NCBI GenBank assembly: GCA_020341775.1
Contig: CP070835.1
Coordinates: forward strand, 1,513,189 to 1,552,691
Reading direction: 5' to 3'
Source of the DNA: Candidatus Bathyarchaeota archaeon
Lineage (GTDB): Archaea; Thermoproteota; Bathyarchaeia; Bathyarchaeales; SOJC01
DNA: 39,503 nt
In this document: piece by piece, positions 24,205 to 33,499 of the stretch
Numbering within the stretch: position 1 is the stretch's first letter
How the letters are laid out: every line of letters starts with the position of its first letter
Made by a program: the position numbers and the translations under genes
Notes under the pieces: generated by a model
Database searches by the model: none
The model's input: only the letters and a program-made list of their open reading frames with translations
What the model was told of the DNA's origin: nothing

Positions 24205-27027
24205 TTAGGGTTCTTGGTATGTGAAGAGGGTCCAGTCTTCAAGCGTCTTGATATGAGTCCTCAGCCCTATGTAGTCTCTCAGCCAATCCACGAACATGAT
24301 TCCGTAGTTGATTCGCAGAATGACTTTAAATCGTACGAAGTTGGGTTCACCCCATCGTATCGTGATAGGCACGGCAAGTTCAGCCTCAATAAATGGGCCA
24401 GCAACACCGTACAGTAGTAAGGCAAGTCGGCAGGCAACACTGGGGGTTATTGTGAATTCTGCGCCGCCTCGGAACGCAGATCCAAAGTGGTAGCCTGCTT
24501 CGGGTTCCCATATCAAACTCCAACCATCTCCCTTCTCCCATTTCACACCCACTTTGAACTCTGCCTCTGCCCTGCCAGTCAGCTCTAGCCACATTTCGAC
24601 ATCGAGCTCCAACGTTAGCCTGGCCATGACAAACAGTTTCAGTGTAGCTGTTACTGGTATGCAGGTTACCCAAAATACGAAGCCAGCAATTTTCCATTCT
24701 CCTATGGGATATTCAAGGAGGGGTTCACGGGAGTGTTCTGTGATTGTTGCGTCTGCTTTAGCTTCTATCCAGGGGTTGATTTTAATCCATGTATAGAACT
24801 TTTTTAGTTTGAAACTTAGGGGGTTAAGGATTCCCCCCCATTTGAAACGCCATCCGATTTTCCATTCTACCAGAAGCTCTGGACGCACTCGCAGATTCGC
24901 TGTGAGGGGGCCTCGAGTCCAACGCTTTCTGAAGGTTCCAGGGGATATTGGCCATCTCCACTTCTCCGACCAGTCTTCATATATACAACTGTCGTTCGCC
25001 CCTGTGTTCGCGGCGTTGCTAGGTAAGCTGGAGAGGAAATAGTCTATTTTGAATATTCTGTATTGAGTGTAGGCCTCTGCAAGATACGCTTCAGATGCGG
25101 TGATGTTCTGTTCTGTCACCACCATCGTTTCTGTAACGATGACTCTGGGCAAAATTGTGTCCAAGGTGACGTTGGCTTCCATATAGGTTCCTCCACCAAA
25201 ATCCACCGTCCAGTTCAAGCCAACCAGCTCACCAGCATTTATTATCGAAGCTGTGGAGGGTAGTTCAAAAACGATCTGCCACGTAGATTGGAAGACTTGG
25301 TCTCCAGCTAGCTTTCTAAGAAACATCTGCTTAAACTGAAGATCCGTAAACATAAGATCGGAAGCCATGTCGGTGGCGTTCTCGTCTTGTGGTCCAACGT
25401 TGATCCGCCAGAATGAAATGAACTCAGCGACAAGGGGGGAGTAGGCATTCACCGAAACCATGGTCACATTTCCGGTGCCCCAAGGCACAATCTTCGATTC
25501 TGTTACATCAACCACGAAGCCTAATAGCACCAACTGCTCAATCATCACTCCCAGATGAAACTGCTCCCTAACAGGAATGACTGGCTGCTGCATTGGCGGT
25601 CTCTCGATTCCCCCGAAGTCTAGTTGGGCGTAGCTTGTCTCCTGCGCTGTAATGTTGACAGCGGTGCTGCGCTGTGTCATGTTATGTGTTCCATAAACGG
25701 TGTATAAGCCTGGATAGAGGCCAAACCATGTATAGACACCTGATGTATTGATCGGCGGAGAAGCTCCCCCCGGTCCAACATAATATAAGTTTGCGCAGCT
25801 CACACCTGTACCATTATAGTAGCACGCGACGTTCAGATGCCCCGTATTCTCGCGTGTCTTGCCAAAGTTTTTGGCAACTATTGCGATGTCTTTTATGTCG
25901 ATCTTTCCATCCCAGTTGATGTCTGCGTCAAAATCCCACCCATCGTCCCCAAGAAGCAACCCAAAGCAGATGGCGGTCTTGGCAACGTCTTTTATGTCAG
26001 TTTTCCCATCCGCGTCTATGTCTCCTGGCAACGTGGTGTCCTCAACTTCTTCCTCCAACTCAAGAGTGGCATGCAGCGTCTTAGTCTCAGGCACTTCATA
26101 TTCGACTCCTGTTTCGAGAGCCGACGCGTTTTCAAAGAAAGATTGCCTATACAAGTCTGCAAGAGAAGACTCGGGGATAGTGAATGTGAAGGCCATAGAG
26201 GCGCTTCCGTCGAGCGCAACTGCAATGTCCTGCTTTCTAGATATTTCAACTTGAGGCTCAACTATTTGGACTTCAGCTCTCACTAACACCTCTCCTCTTC
26301 CAGCGGCTGCTGTGGCTTCAAAAGCCATTTCAGACTCAAAGGTGAGAGAGCACAAAGGATGCCCATGCGTTGGGTAGTAGTTGTTGTTCACAACGTAGAA
26401 AGTATCATTGTGAGCTTGTGTGGTCACTATCCCACTGCCTAATCCCATCTCATCGGTCTGTGCAGCGGAAACGGTCAGAAATGGAATCTCGGAATCGATG
26501 ATGTTTATAGAATCATACCCTGTCGTATTCCAATAGATCACCAAATCGAAATCGTCATAATACTCGGATGGCAAGCCTTCAGCATCACTGTGGTTACGTA
26601 CATCTATGTTCAAGGCGTCATATCCGCTGCCAACCAGCCAACCATATACTACAGCTGAATCATCAGCAGGCTGCATACGCGCAAAAAAAACAATTCTAGT
26701 CTCGTTCGGCAGCAAATAACCAGCTGCCCACAATATGGTCCTGTTTAGAAGTTCCCACCCGGTGGAAGGCATTTGAGATGCTCTGAACCACCCGAAATAA
26801 GCATATCTCTGTGGGTAGCTTATGATCAGAACGTCCTTTGCCACTGCCGTCTCAGCGGCTTCAAATTTCTTCGTAACAGCTTCCTTCTCCTCTACCAATT
26901 GTATAGGCTCAGCAGCATCAATGTTTAGGGTCAACAGCATCATCAGGATTAGCGTCATTCCGATAATCTGCCTACCTCTCAACCTTATGCTCCCTCGGAA
27001 TAAATTCAGCAATTCACGTATCGACAT
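24205..27027 (-). CDS. Large secreted surface protein with dockerin pair and Trp-rich C-terminal domain
   Basis: 940 residues (ATG at 27027; a TTG at 26982 with GAGGGAG seven bases upstream gives a tidier signal peptide, MRGRQIIGMTLILMMLLTL). Residues about 62-225 form an alpha/beta GATase-like domain (KDVLIISYPQRYAYFGW...). A type I dockerin pair with two calcium loops sits at about 335-390 (DIDADGKTDIKDVAKTA; DINWDGKIDIKDIAIVAKNFG). A carboxypeptidase-regulatory-like beta domain follows (HLNVACYYNGTGVSC...). Residues about 490-940 are a large, Trp-rich, mostly beta domain with no known family; it recurs in the truncated protein at the right end of the window. No C-terminal anchor, so it may be held by cohesin-like partners or released. 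Confidence 0.75.
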   Translation of the reverse strand: MSIRELLNLFRGSIRLRGRQIIGMTLILMMLLTLNIDAAEPIQLVEEKEAVTKKFEAAETAVAKDVLIISYPQRYAYFGWFRASQMPSTGWELLNRTILWAAGYLLPNETRIVFFARMQPADDSAVVYGWLVGSGYDALNIDVRNHSDAEGLPSEYYDDFDLVIYWNTTGYDSINIIDSEIPFLTVSAAQTDEMGLGSGIVTTQAHNDTFYVVNNNYYPTHGHPLCSLTFESEMAFEATAAAGRGEVLVRAEVQIVEPQVEISRKQDIAVALDGSASMAFTFTIPESSLADLYRQSFFENASALETGVEYEVPETKTLHATLELEEEVEDTTLPGDIDADGKTDIKDVAKTAICFGLLLGDDGWDFDADINWDGKIDIKDIAIVAKNFGKTRENTGHLNVACYYNGTGVSCANLYYVGPGGASPPINTSGVYTWFGLYPGLYTVYGTHNMTQRSTAVNITAQETSYAQLDFGGIERPPMQQPVIPVREQFHLGVMIEQLVLLGFVVDVTESKIVPWGTGNVTMVSVNAYSPLVAEFISFWRINVGPQDENATDMASDLMFTDLQFKQMFLRKLAGDQVFQSTWQIVFELPSTASIINAGELVGLNWTVDFGGGTYMEANVTLDTILPRVIVTETMVVTEQNITASEAYLAEAYTQYRIFKIDYFLSSLPSNAANTGANDSCIYEDWSEKWRWPISPGTFRKRWTRGPLTANLRVRPELLVEWKIGWRFKWGGILNPLSFKLKKFYTWIKINPWIEAKADATITEHSREPLLEYPIGEWKIAGFVFWVTCIPVTATLKLFVMARLTLELDVEMWLELTGRAEAEFKVGVKWEKGDGWSLIWEPEAGYHFGSAFRGGAEFTITPSVACRLALLLYGVAGPFIEAELAVPITIRWGEPNFVRFKVILRINYGIMFVDWLRDYIGLRTHIKTLEDWTLFTYQEP

Positions 27028-27089
27028 CTAGCGATATAATTTTTCTGGAAGTAAGTACTAGAGCAGACTGCACATACTCCTCAAAGCTC

Positions 27090-27106
27090 TGCGCACGCGC
27101 ACACGC
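27090..27106. repeat. Alternating purine-pyrimidine tract
   Basis: TGCGCACGCGCACACGC, 17 bases of perfect alternation, in the 94-base gap between the dockerin protein and the DUF362 gene. Confidence 0.7.
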
Positions 27107-27121
27107 TGCCATGTCTGTTCG

Positions 27122-29032
27122 TCAAGTTCGTGATGCAAGGCGGGTCTTTTTCTTTAGAAGAAGGATTGCCGCGAGTGTTAACAACACGAGCAGCGCTGTG
27201 ATGAGGAACGAGGGAAACTCTGGAATCACTTGGTAAGTGCAGGCGGGGTCATTTCCGTCTCTGGTGGCTACTTGTCCAGCGGCGTCGTAAGCCACAATCT
27301 TGAATTTCACGCAGATTCCAGGCTCTTGGCTGGGAATCGTAGCTTCGTAGAGGCCCGTGGAAGCGTTAAGAGTCATGGTTTGGTGGTTCCAAGCGGTTCC
27401 GTTGTTTATAGTGTAGGATAGCGTGACGTTTTTCACTCCGTCGTCAGCGTCCGTGACAGTTACGGAGACCTTCACCGTGTTGCCTGTCATCACCTGGTCC
27501 TTCGGAGGTGTTTGAGAGGGCACGCCTATTTCGGGGGGCATTCCCTCGCTCTTCACGTAAATGTTCATGTGGGTTTCTTCAGTGGTGGCGTGGTGTCCGC
27601 CTGCAATGATCTCGTCTTTGGTTAGTTTCAGCCAGACGCCGAACGCAGCGTTGGACACTCCGCTTTTGTTGGTGTTATCGGGGTCGATGGAGTGGATGTC
27701 GGTGTATCCAATTAAGGTGGCAGCTTGACTGAGTACGTGTTTTGCAGCCCAGTAGTCGAGGGCAACAGGGTCGATGCTGGCCAAGAGCACGTTGACCCGC
27801 GTGGCGTGGGAGTAGGGCGTACTTGGCCCATCGAACGGTGAAGACGGCGGGTTGGCGTTCACCCAGATGGCGTCAATGATGTTCAAGGTTGGCAGCCCTG
27901 TCTCAACCATCAGCGTTCCCATGCCGCCAGTTGCGATTGTGGAATGACCATTGGCGAGTCCTCCACCCCCTTCTCCTTGTGATTGAACGCCCATGTAATG
28001 CTTAAGAGAAGCCGTGACGCCGTAAGAGCCATGTGACTTCAGAACGGGCAGGTTGATTACTTTCAGTCGCCGCTCGTATCCTGTTCCGTTCCATATGCCA
28101 TTCTTGAAGCTAATTCGCGTTCCAAACGTCGTTTGGAATTTAGGATAAGAGACGTGGATTCCCGTTTCAGGGTCAGCAGTGTCGTAAAGCCGGTAGCCGT
28201 CAGCCATGTCGCCGTCAACGTACTCGTCTACCTCAGTGCCTCTTATCGGGATCCAACTGTAGGTCGAAACGTTGTAGTTTGGCGAGAACAGGTCAACTAC
28301 GTCCTGAGTTGACTGGGTGATGTCTTCGGCGTTGCTCTCCGGCCAATCCATGCTGCCCTGCCACTGCCCATTGTCCGCCACTACGATTTCGCCGATAAAC
28401 CCGTCAGGATGGTCCACGATGACTTGGATGAGCTCTTTCAAGACGTCAGTGTTTGTGCCTCCGCGGCAGGGCCACTCCTCATTAATTTTGAGGAGAACCA
28501 CGTCGTCGCGGGCGATTAATCCACTCCCCCCTTGATGAGGTCCAACTCCGTCAGACGCGTAGAAGAACAGGCCATGAGAACCCATGAGTGCAACAAGGTC
28601 GCCAATGTGCGCAGAGGCGCGTCCATTCACGACGTAAATTTCCGACGTCGGGGAGGCTGACGCATTTCTGGATTCGAGGGTCAGCTGAATTTCTTGGTTA
28701 GGAGTGACTGCTACAACCGTTTGAGTGTTTCCCCAAAGTCGTCCACTGCCGCACAGCAGGCCTGCCGCCAACACGAACAAAGCCAAAACCAAGCCTCTTC
28801 TGGACCAGAGCTTCCTCGCCTTTGTCAACGCCGCGGTCAATGAGGCTGGGACAAGGAGAACCAGAAACATGGAACTACTCGTCAAAGCTGCTCGCTGACA
28901 AGGATACACTATTCTCGATGGCTTTGTACCTGTCCGAAACATGAACCATAGAAGGCTCGCCAAACCAAGCAGGAGTAGATCCCAATTGCTGCTCTTGCTT
29001 GTGCTCGCCATTCTCACACAATGTTTTTTCAT
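27122..29032 (-). CDS. Secreted DUF362-domain protein with PEFP C-terminal anchor
   Basis: 636 residues. The N-terminal 100 residues contain three hydrophobic segments separated by GTKPSRIVYPCQRAAL, then the DUF362 core with NLPVLKSHGSYGVTASLKHYMGV (about residues 330-350) and INPxxLDYWAAK-like region ASIDPVALDYWAAKHVL. A C-terminal Ig-like domain (SVTVTDADDGVKNVTLSYTIN) is followed by VIPEFPSFLITALLVLLTLAAILLLKKK, which matches the PEF-CTERM pattern of archaeosortase substrates or a plain membrane anchor. Many DUF362 proteins carry iron-sulfur clusters; no ferredoxin cysteines are seen here, so this is an exported variant of unknown activity. Confidence 0.8.
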   Translation of the reverse strand: MKKHCVRMASTSKSSNWDLLLLGLASLLWFMFRTGTKPSRIVYPCQRAALTSSSMFLVLLVPASLTAALTKARKLWSRRGLVLALFVLAAGLLCGSGRLWGNTQTVVAVTPNQEIQLTLESRNASASPTSEIYVVNGRASAHIGDLVALMGSHGLFFYASDGVGPHQGGSGLIARDDVVLLKINEEWPCRGGTNTDVLKELIQVIVDHPDGFIGEIVVADNGQWQGSMDWPESNAEDITQSTQDVVDLFSPNYNVSTYSWIPIRGTEVDEYVDGDMADGYRLYDTADPETGIHVSYPKFQTTFGTRISFKNGIWNGTGYERRLKVINLPVLKSHGSYGVTASLKHYMGVQSQGEGGGGLANGHSTIATGGMGTLMVETGLPTLNIIDAIWVNANPPSSPFDGPSTPYSHATRVNVLLASIDPVALDYWAAKHVLSQAATLIGYTDIHSIDPDNTNKSGVSNAAFGVWLKLTKDEIIAGGHHATTEETHMNIYVKSEGMPPEIGVPSQTPPKDQVMTGNTVKVSVTVTDADDGVKNVTLSYTINNGTAWNHQTMTLNASTGLYEATIPSQEPGICVKFKIVAYDAAGQVATRDGNDPACTYQVIPEFPSFLITALLVLLTLAAILLLKKKTRLASRT

Positions 29033-29357
29033 TCTGCTAGCCTTAGTAATGCATACGCAGGCTGATACAAGAGCTTTTCTTTACATACACACATGCGCGC
29101 CCATAGAGAAGGGAAGTGGCTTGTCAACGATAAAAAGGGTGTAGGCAAAGAGCGGAGGTTGACTGGGACTCTAGCCTCTATCAGGCTTTGTATCCAGAAC
29201 TGTTTTCCGTTCGTTGCCCTTCGCGGGCGCGTCTAGATTCAGCAAATCGGACTTAAAGGTTGAGAGGCTGCAAGTCTTTATATGCCTACTCTGGGCTGGC
29301 TAAGAGAGCAGCAATTTGGAGCCAAGCGTGTGCTCTGGAGAATCAAACTGCTGAGTC
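29033..29357. other. 325-base intergenic stretch with an orphan TATA box
   Basis: Contains the promoter area of the DUF362 gene, the longest alternating tract of the window (29082-29100) and a plus-strand TATA-like CTTTATATG (29276-29284) that points into the end of the opposite-strand acetyltransferase gene. No reading frame with a ribosome binding site follows it; an AGAGCA...TGCTCT stem can form about 30 bases after the expected start, so a small RNA is possible. Confidence 0.35.
29082..29100. repeat. Longest alternating purine-pyrimidine tract
   Basis: TACATACACACATGCGCGC, 19 bases without a break in alternation, 50 bases upstream of the DUF362 start codon. Confidence 0.7.
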
Positions 29358-30305
29358 TCAGACCTTGCAGAACCAATAATGCCGTGTTCCTTCATTGACA
29401 AACCCCACTGATTCATAAAGCTGCCGAGCGCTTTCAGTTGAAGCTGCCCCAAGGATGACTACTGCGGATGGCTTATACTTCTCGAGGCGCTTGAGGCTTT
29501 CACAGACCACGGCTTTTGCGATTCCCAGCCTTCGATAGTCCGGATGGGTTCCAACGGGTTCGAGTTCGGCAATTCTGCTCGAAGGATCGATTCGTGCTGT
29601 GCAAAATGCTGCAAAATTGCCATCCGGACCTACAGCAACGATGTCAAGATCTTCTCTGTAGAAAGATGCTGTGCTGTACAGCAATAGTTGTTCCTTGGAC
29701 ATGCTCACTATGTGGGAAAAAACAGCCATTTGGACTTCACGGTACTTCAGGAAGTCCTGTTCGATGACAGCGTTGCGTATCTTGAACCCCTCAGGGAGGC
29801 TGTATGTTGGAATTGGCGAGTCTATTGGTCGTACCTGCTTATCTCCTTCAACCTCGCCCCTTCTAAACCCTAAATCAGAGAGCAATCGAATGAATTCCAC
29901 GTCATCGTCATCAACAACAAGACTCATTTTCACTCTTTCTGCTTGATTCCCCTTCATCTCGCGTACTCGACTCCGCATCCATAACACGATCTCTCGAGCA
30001 GCAGATGCATAGCGTGGGTGGAGGGAGAGCCAACAGCTTCCGGGAGGCTTCACATAAGATACTGCAATAGTCGTCAACGTGACGCGTTGAGCTTCATCGA
30101 ATATCTCCCAGACCTTCAGGTACTCGTCCTCAGCATCAAGGTATTCGGTTCCTCCTGGGCCGAATTTTAGATTCTCTAGCTGCGATGGTATCCAGTTGGT
30201 ATAGGCTTTCCTGATGTTGAATATTTCTGCAAGGAATCTTCGTACAGACTCGAAGTCTCGCTCCCAAAGAAATTCTCGCATGCGGACCGCCAAGGTTTTC
30301 TTCAC
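29358..30305 (-). CDS. GNAT-family N-acetyltransferase
   Basis: 315 residues. The C-terminal GNAT domain (about 180-315) has the acetyl-CoA binding motif A, PVGTHPDYRRLGIAKAVVCESLKRL, and motif B ILGAASTESARQLYESVGF. The N-terminal 150 residues resemble a second, degenerate GNAT half (about 40-150), ending with FIRLLSDLGFRRGE, as in two-domain GNATs such as mycothiol-synthase-like proteins. The substrate is unknown. It stands alone, convergent to no gene with a known partner. Confidence 0.85.
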   Translation of the reverse strand: MKKTLAVRMREFLWERDFESVRRFLAEIFNIRKAYTNWIPSQLENLKFGPGGTEYLDAEDEYLKVWEIFDEAQRVTLTTIAVSYVKPPGSCWLSLHPRYASAAREIVLWMRSRVREMKGNQAERVKMSLVVDDDDVEFIRLLSDLGFRRGEVEGDKQVRPIDSPIPTYSLPEGFKIRNAVIEQDFLKYREVQMAVFSHIVSMSKEQLLLYSTASFYREDLDIVAVGPDGNFAAFCTARIDPSSRIAELEPVGTHPDYRRLGIAKAVVCESLKRLEKYKPSAVVILGAASTESARQLYESVGFVNEGTRHYWFCKV

Positions 30306-30420
30306 ACTCTGCTGTTAAGATATGTCATCTAGCGTGTTTCTGTAGTTATTCTCTCGGTAATTTATGACAGGCGCCTCTTGATGGAGCACAGCCACGAATC
30401 GCTCTTTAGGATTTGCATAG

Positions 30421-30429
30421 CTTTTATAG
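30421..30429 (+). promoter_or_regulatory. TATA box for the lycopene cyclase gene
   Basis: CTTTTATAG centred about 28 bases before the ATG at 30454, consistent with a leaderless message. Confidence 0.6.
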
Positions 30430-30453
30430 ATGCGCCTATAACTAATGTGAAGC

Positions 30454-31128
30454 ATGAGCTTTTATCTTTACTTGAATTTACTCATCATCGCCTTTCCCCT
30501 CGCCTTTTCCTTTGAACGAAGGCTGAAATTCTATTCTAAGCTTAAGCCCGTCCTGATTGCCTTGCTTTCAGTTGGATGCATATTTGTTGCCTGGGACGTT
30601 TTCGCCACTTCTCGGAGCCACTGGGCATTCAATCCCGCTTATGTGGGTAAAGCTCACTTTCTAGGTCTTCCATTGGAAGAATTCCTGTTTTTCGTCACTG
30701 TGCCCTACAGCTGTCTATTTGTTTTCGTGTCAATCGACAGTTTTCTAGGGGACACAAAGCTTTTTTCTCCTCGCAAGAAGTTGTTTGCCAGTATAGGTGC
30801 ATTGGTGGCTGCTCTATCATTCGCATTTCTCCCCATGGAATATACGTTTCTGGCGGTTCTCTCAGTCGGTCTAACAATTTTCTGTGTTTCAATAGTTAAT
30901 GTCGATATTTTCAGTTCGCGGGCATATTGGACTTATGTTGCCGTGACGCTTGTTCTTTTCTTGGGGTCTAATTTTATCCTTACCTCCCTTCCTGTAGTCG
31001 AATACTCTTCGTCGGCAATTTGCAACATACGTTTTTCCACGATACCGCTAGAAGACTTTCTTTTTAATTTCTCAATGCTGACCGCGTATCTAACTGTATA
31101 CCTCTGGGCTTCTGATCTTCAAAAGTGA
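30454..31128 (+). CDS. crtY: Fused heterodimer-type lycopene beta-cyclase
   Basis: 224 residues with six or seven membrane helices. Two halves each contain the lycopene cyclase domain motif, LGLPLEEFLFFVTVPY (about 69-84) and IPLEDFLFNFSML (about 197-210), i.e. the PLEE(D)FLF signature of the CrtYc and CrtYd subunits of actinobacteria fused into one chain, as in haloarchaeal CrtY and the cyclase half of fungal CarRP. Reaction: cyclisation of lycopene ends to beta rings, giving beta-carotene, in the membrane. Its last ten bases overlap the 3' end of the opposite-strand CrtI-type gene, so the two are convergent and cannot share a message. Confidence 0.85.
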   Translation: MSFYLYLNLLIIAFPLAFSFERRLKFYSKLKPVLIALLSVGCIFVAWDVFATSRSHWAFNPAYVGKAHFLGLPLEEFLFFVTVPYSCLFVFVSIDSFLGDTKLFSPRKKLFASIGALVAALSFAFLPMEYTFLAVLSVGLTIFCVSIVNVDIFSSRAYWTYVAVTLVLFLGSNFILTSLPVVEYSSSAICNIRFSTIPLEDFLFNFSMLTAYLTVYLWASDLQK

Positions 31129-32723
31129 CTACACGCATGTGCATTCCTACTTTTTGTGGCTTGAAGTCCATACTTTTTCATTATGAGTCTCGCGGTCACG
31201 AGGCCTGAAATATATATTGTTGGCAGCCCGCTTCCCGGATGGGTTCCTCCACCGACTAGATATAGGTTCTTGAGCTCTTCGAATCTATTGTGAGGTCGGA
31301 AATAGAGCATTTGAGAAAGATTATGCGCGAGGTTGAATGTTGCGCCCTCGTATACATTATAATCATGTTCCCATTGATAGGGAGTGATGATCTCTTCTAC
31401 CTCAATGTGATCCCGAATGTCGTCCATTGGCGTTCTCTTTTCCACCGCTTCCAGCAAGTTTTCCGTGAATGCCTCCTTCTCTCTGCCCCAATCGATTTGG
31501 CTGAAATTGTTGGGCACCGGTACCAATAAATAGATGGTTGCCTTGCCAGGCGGGGCGAGAGTGTCATCGGTGACACTCGCATTTTGCATATAAAACGAAT
31601 ACTCTTTTGAGAGGCTCCCACTATAAATGTCGTCAAGGTTTGCACGGTAATCTTCTGCGATTATTATGTTGTGGTGAGGGGCCGTGTATTTCTTATTGAC
31701 TCCCAGATACATCATAAACGTAGAGCATGAGAACCGTTTTTTCCTGATGTTATTAGGAGAATATTTGCTGAGTAGCGCTGGCTTGATGAGTTTGGTCATT
31801 GCATAGCCGAAATCTGCATTCACGACTAGTTCATCAAACCAGACAGTGTCGCCGCCCTTAAGCTGGATGCCGTTGGCTGTTCTGCCACGTGTTACGATTT
31901 TTTCGACTTCCCTATTGGTGAGTACCGTTCCCCCCTCTTCTTCAATGACCGTGGCCATCGCCTTCGATATCTGGTTTAAACCACCGATGACATGGTATAT
32001 GCCAAACTCATGCTCGACAAAAGGGATCATGGTAAAGGCAGCGGGGCACTCCCAAGGGGACATTCCCAGATACTTGGACTGAAAAGTGAAGCAAATCCGC
32101 AGCCTTTCATCCTCAAAATATCTTCCCAAGTTGTCGTAAATTGACCCACTAAAGAATAGAGAAGGGAGCGCGGCAATCAGTTTCGGGGATAGATAGGATA
32201 GCAGGCTCGAGTAGTCCCTGTACAGGTTTCGCATGATTTTCTGGTATCTCTTACTTTCTCGGGAGTAGAAGTGTTCAAGCCCTTTTTCGTTCCCTGGAAA
32301 GACTCTATTGAGCTCATTTTTCATTTTCTCCTTGTTGCTGCTCATTAGAATGTTAAAATCTGGAAAACTAAGTTGGTACATTGGATCAAGAAGACGAAAT
32401 TTTAGGTAGTCGGTACTTTTTCGACCGCAGAGTTTGAAAAGCTCATCAAGAACAAACTTCATCATTAAGAAAGTAGGACCTACATCAAACCTGAAATTTC
32501 CCGCTTTGAGAAGAGCATTTCTTCCTCCCACGTCCTCTCTCTTCTCAAGCAGTGTGACATCAAACCCATTGTGGGCTAGCAGCATTCCACAAGCTAATCC
32601 TCCGGGTCCACCGCCGACGATTCCAATTTTCGGTGGTTGATTATTGAAGTTCTTGTTTTGCATAGGAGATCCGATCATGGTGAACATTTGCCACCCCCCA
32701 CTTTTAGGTTTTTCCAGCGCCAT
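31119..32723 (-). CDS. crtI: CrtI-type phytoene desaturase / carotenoid oxidoreductase
   Basis: 534 residues. The FAD dinucleotide fold starts at about residue 32, GIVGGGPGGLACGMLLAHNGFDVTLLEKREDVGGRN, and the C-terminal signature is LYLVGGGTHPGSGLPTIYISGLVTARLI, both typical of CrtI-like enzymes. The length fits the family. Expected reaction: stepwise desaturation of phytoene towards lycopene with FAD, at the membrane. CrtI relatives also do hydration-isomerisation or ketolation, so the exact step is inferred from the neighbouring cyclase and hydroxylase. Starts 13 bases from the divergent DUF116 gene; a shared control region with a palindrome and a TATA box lies within the first codons of that neighbour. 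Confidence 0.85.
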   Translation of the reverse strand: MALEKPKSGGWQMFTMIGSPMQNKNFNNQPPKIGIVGGGPGGLACGMLLAHNGFDVTLLEKREDVGGRNALLKAGNFRFDVGPTFLMMKFVLDELFKLCGRKSTDYLKFRLLDPMYQLSFPDFNILMSSNKEKMKNELNRVFPGNEKGLEHFYSRESKRYQKIMRNLYRDYSSLLSYLSPKLIAALPSLFFSGSIYDNLGRYFEDERLRICFTFQSKYLGMSPWECPAAFTMIPFVEHEFGIYHVIGGLNQISKAMATVIEEEGGTVLTNREVEKIVTRGRTANGIQLKGGDTVWFDELVVNADFGYAMTKLIKPALLSKYSPNNIRKKRFSCSTFMMYLGVNKKYTAPHHNIIIAEDYRANLDDIYSGSLSKEYSFYMQNASVTDDTLAPPGKATIYLLVPVPNNFSQIDWGREKEAFTENLLEAVEKRTPMDDIRDHIEVEEIITPYQWEHDYNVYEGATFNLAHNLSQMLYFRPHNRFEELKNLYLVGGGTHPGSGLPTIYISGLVTARLIMKKYGLQATKSRNAHACSHF

Positions 32724-32736
32724 TTTTTGAATTAGT

Positions 32737-33417
32737 ATGCGGACGTCAACATTTAAATATGACGGACGTCATGCTACGTTTGTATCTCCAGGTGACAGAA
32801 CATTGCCCTACAGCTTTATCTATGATCTGACACGCATCCCCCAAAGAGTGTCAAAACAGCTCTTTGAATCAGCGTACGAGGTTGGGTTGCATAAAGTAGT
32901 GGGGAGCCAGGTTAAAAGGGTCGTCAAAGCCTTCAAGGTGGACGAAGCTACAGGGCTGAATCTGGTTGACACCATTGCCCTGATAGAAGACCTCATCAGC
33001 GTACAAGCAGCAAATAGAATCCAGCGAGACAGGTTTGATAAAGCTCAGCGAAAAGCATTACTTCTCCCCCACTGCGCGAGAAAGCACATGGACAGACAAT
33101 GCATGGCAGATTTTAAGGCAGATATCCCCACCTACGAATGCAAAAATTGTCAAGAAAGCTGCCTTATTAATCAAGCTACGACACTCGGTGAAGCGAAAGG
33201 ATACGATGTTTATGTTCTCCCAGGTGGAGCCTGTGCCGAGAAAATCCTGAGAAATGGAAAGTACGATGGAGTTGTAGGCGTGGCTTGCGGAATGGAGTTA
33301 AAGATGGCACTCAGTCTTTTGGAGAGCCTCGACATAGCAGGTCAAGGCGTTTTCCTGACGAAGAATGGCTGCTCCAACACAAATCTTAATCTCCAGAGCC
33401 TAGCAAGAATACTGTAA
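32737..33417 (+). CDS. DUF116 cysteine-rich protein
   Basis: 226 residues. The C-terminal 130 residues are DUF116, with CARKHMDRQC, YECKNCQESC, GGACAEK, GVACGME and KNGCSNT; the nine or so conserved cysteines could bind one or two iron-sulfur clusters or zinc. The N-terminal part is helical. DUF116 has no established function to my knowledge; it is sometimes found beside or fused to polyprenyl synthases. It is divergent from crtI, and crtZ follows 82 bases downstream on the same strand, so it is part of the carotenoid group by position. The TATA box at 32751-32760 lies inside its first codons, so the true start may be further in. Confidence 0.75.
   Translation: MRTSTFKYDGRHATFVSPGDRTLPYSFIYDLTRIPQRVSKQLFESAYEVGLHKVVGSQVKRVVKAFKVDEATGLNLVDTIALIEDLISVQAANRIQRDRFDKAQRKALLLPHCARKHMDRQCMADFKADIPTYECKNCQESCLINQATTLGEAKGYDVYVLPGGACAEKILRNGKYDGVVGVACGMELKMALSLLESLDIAGQGVFLTKNGCSNTNLNLQSLARIL
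32741..32772. promoter_or_regulatory. TATA box flanked by two GGACGTCA boxes, carotenoid divergent promoter
   Basis: ATTTAAATAT (32751-32760) is centred about 33 bases before the CrtI start on the minus strand. GGACGTCA occurs at 32741-32748 and again at 32764-32771, 23 bases apart (about two helical turns), one on each side of the TATA box. The second copy is part of a perfect inverted repeat ATGACG-GA-CGTCAT (32759-32772). This arrangement looks like an operator for a dimeric regulator. Confidence 0.5.
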
Positions 33418-33499
33418 CTCACTGCTTGATTATCAAGTAATGGGCAAAAACGGACTCAAATAATCTAAACCTACCCACCGCCTTGGCGAGGAACACTAC

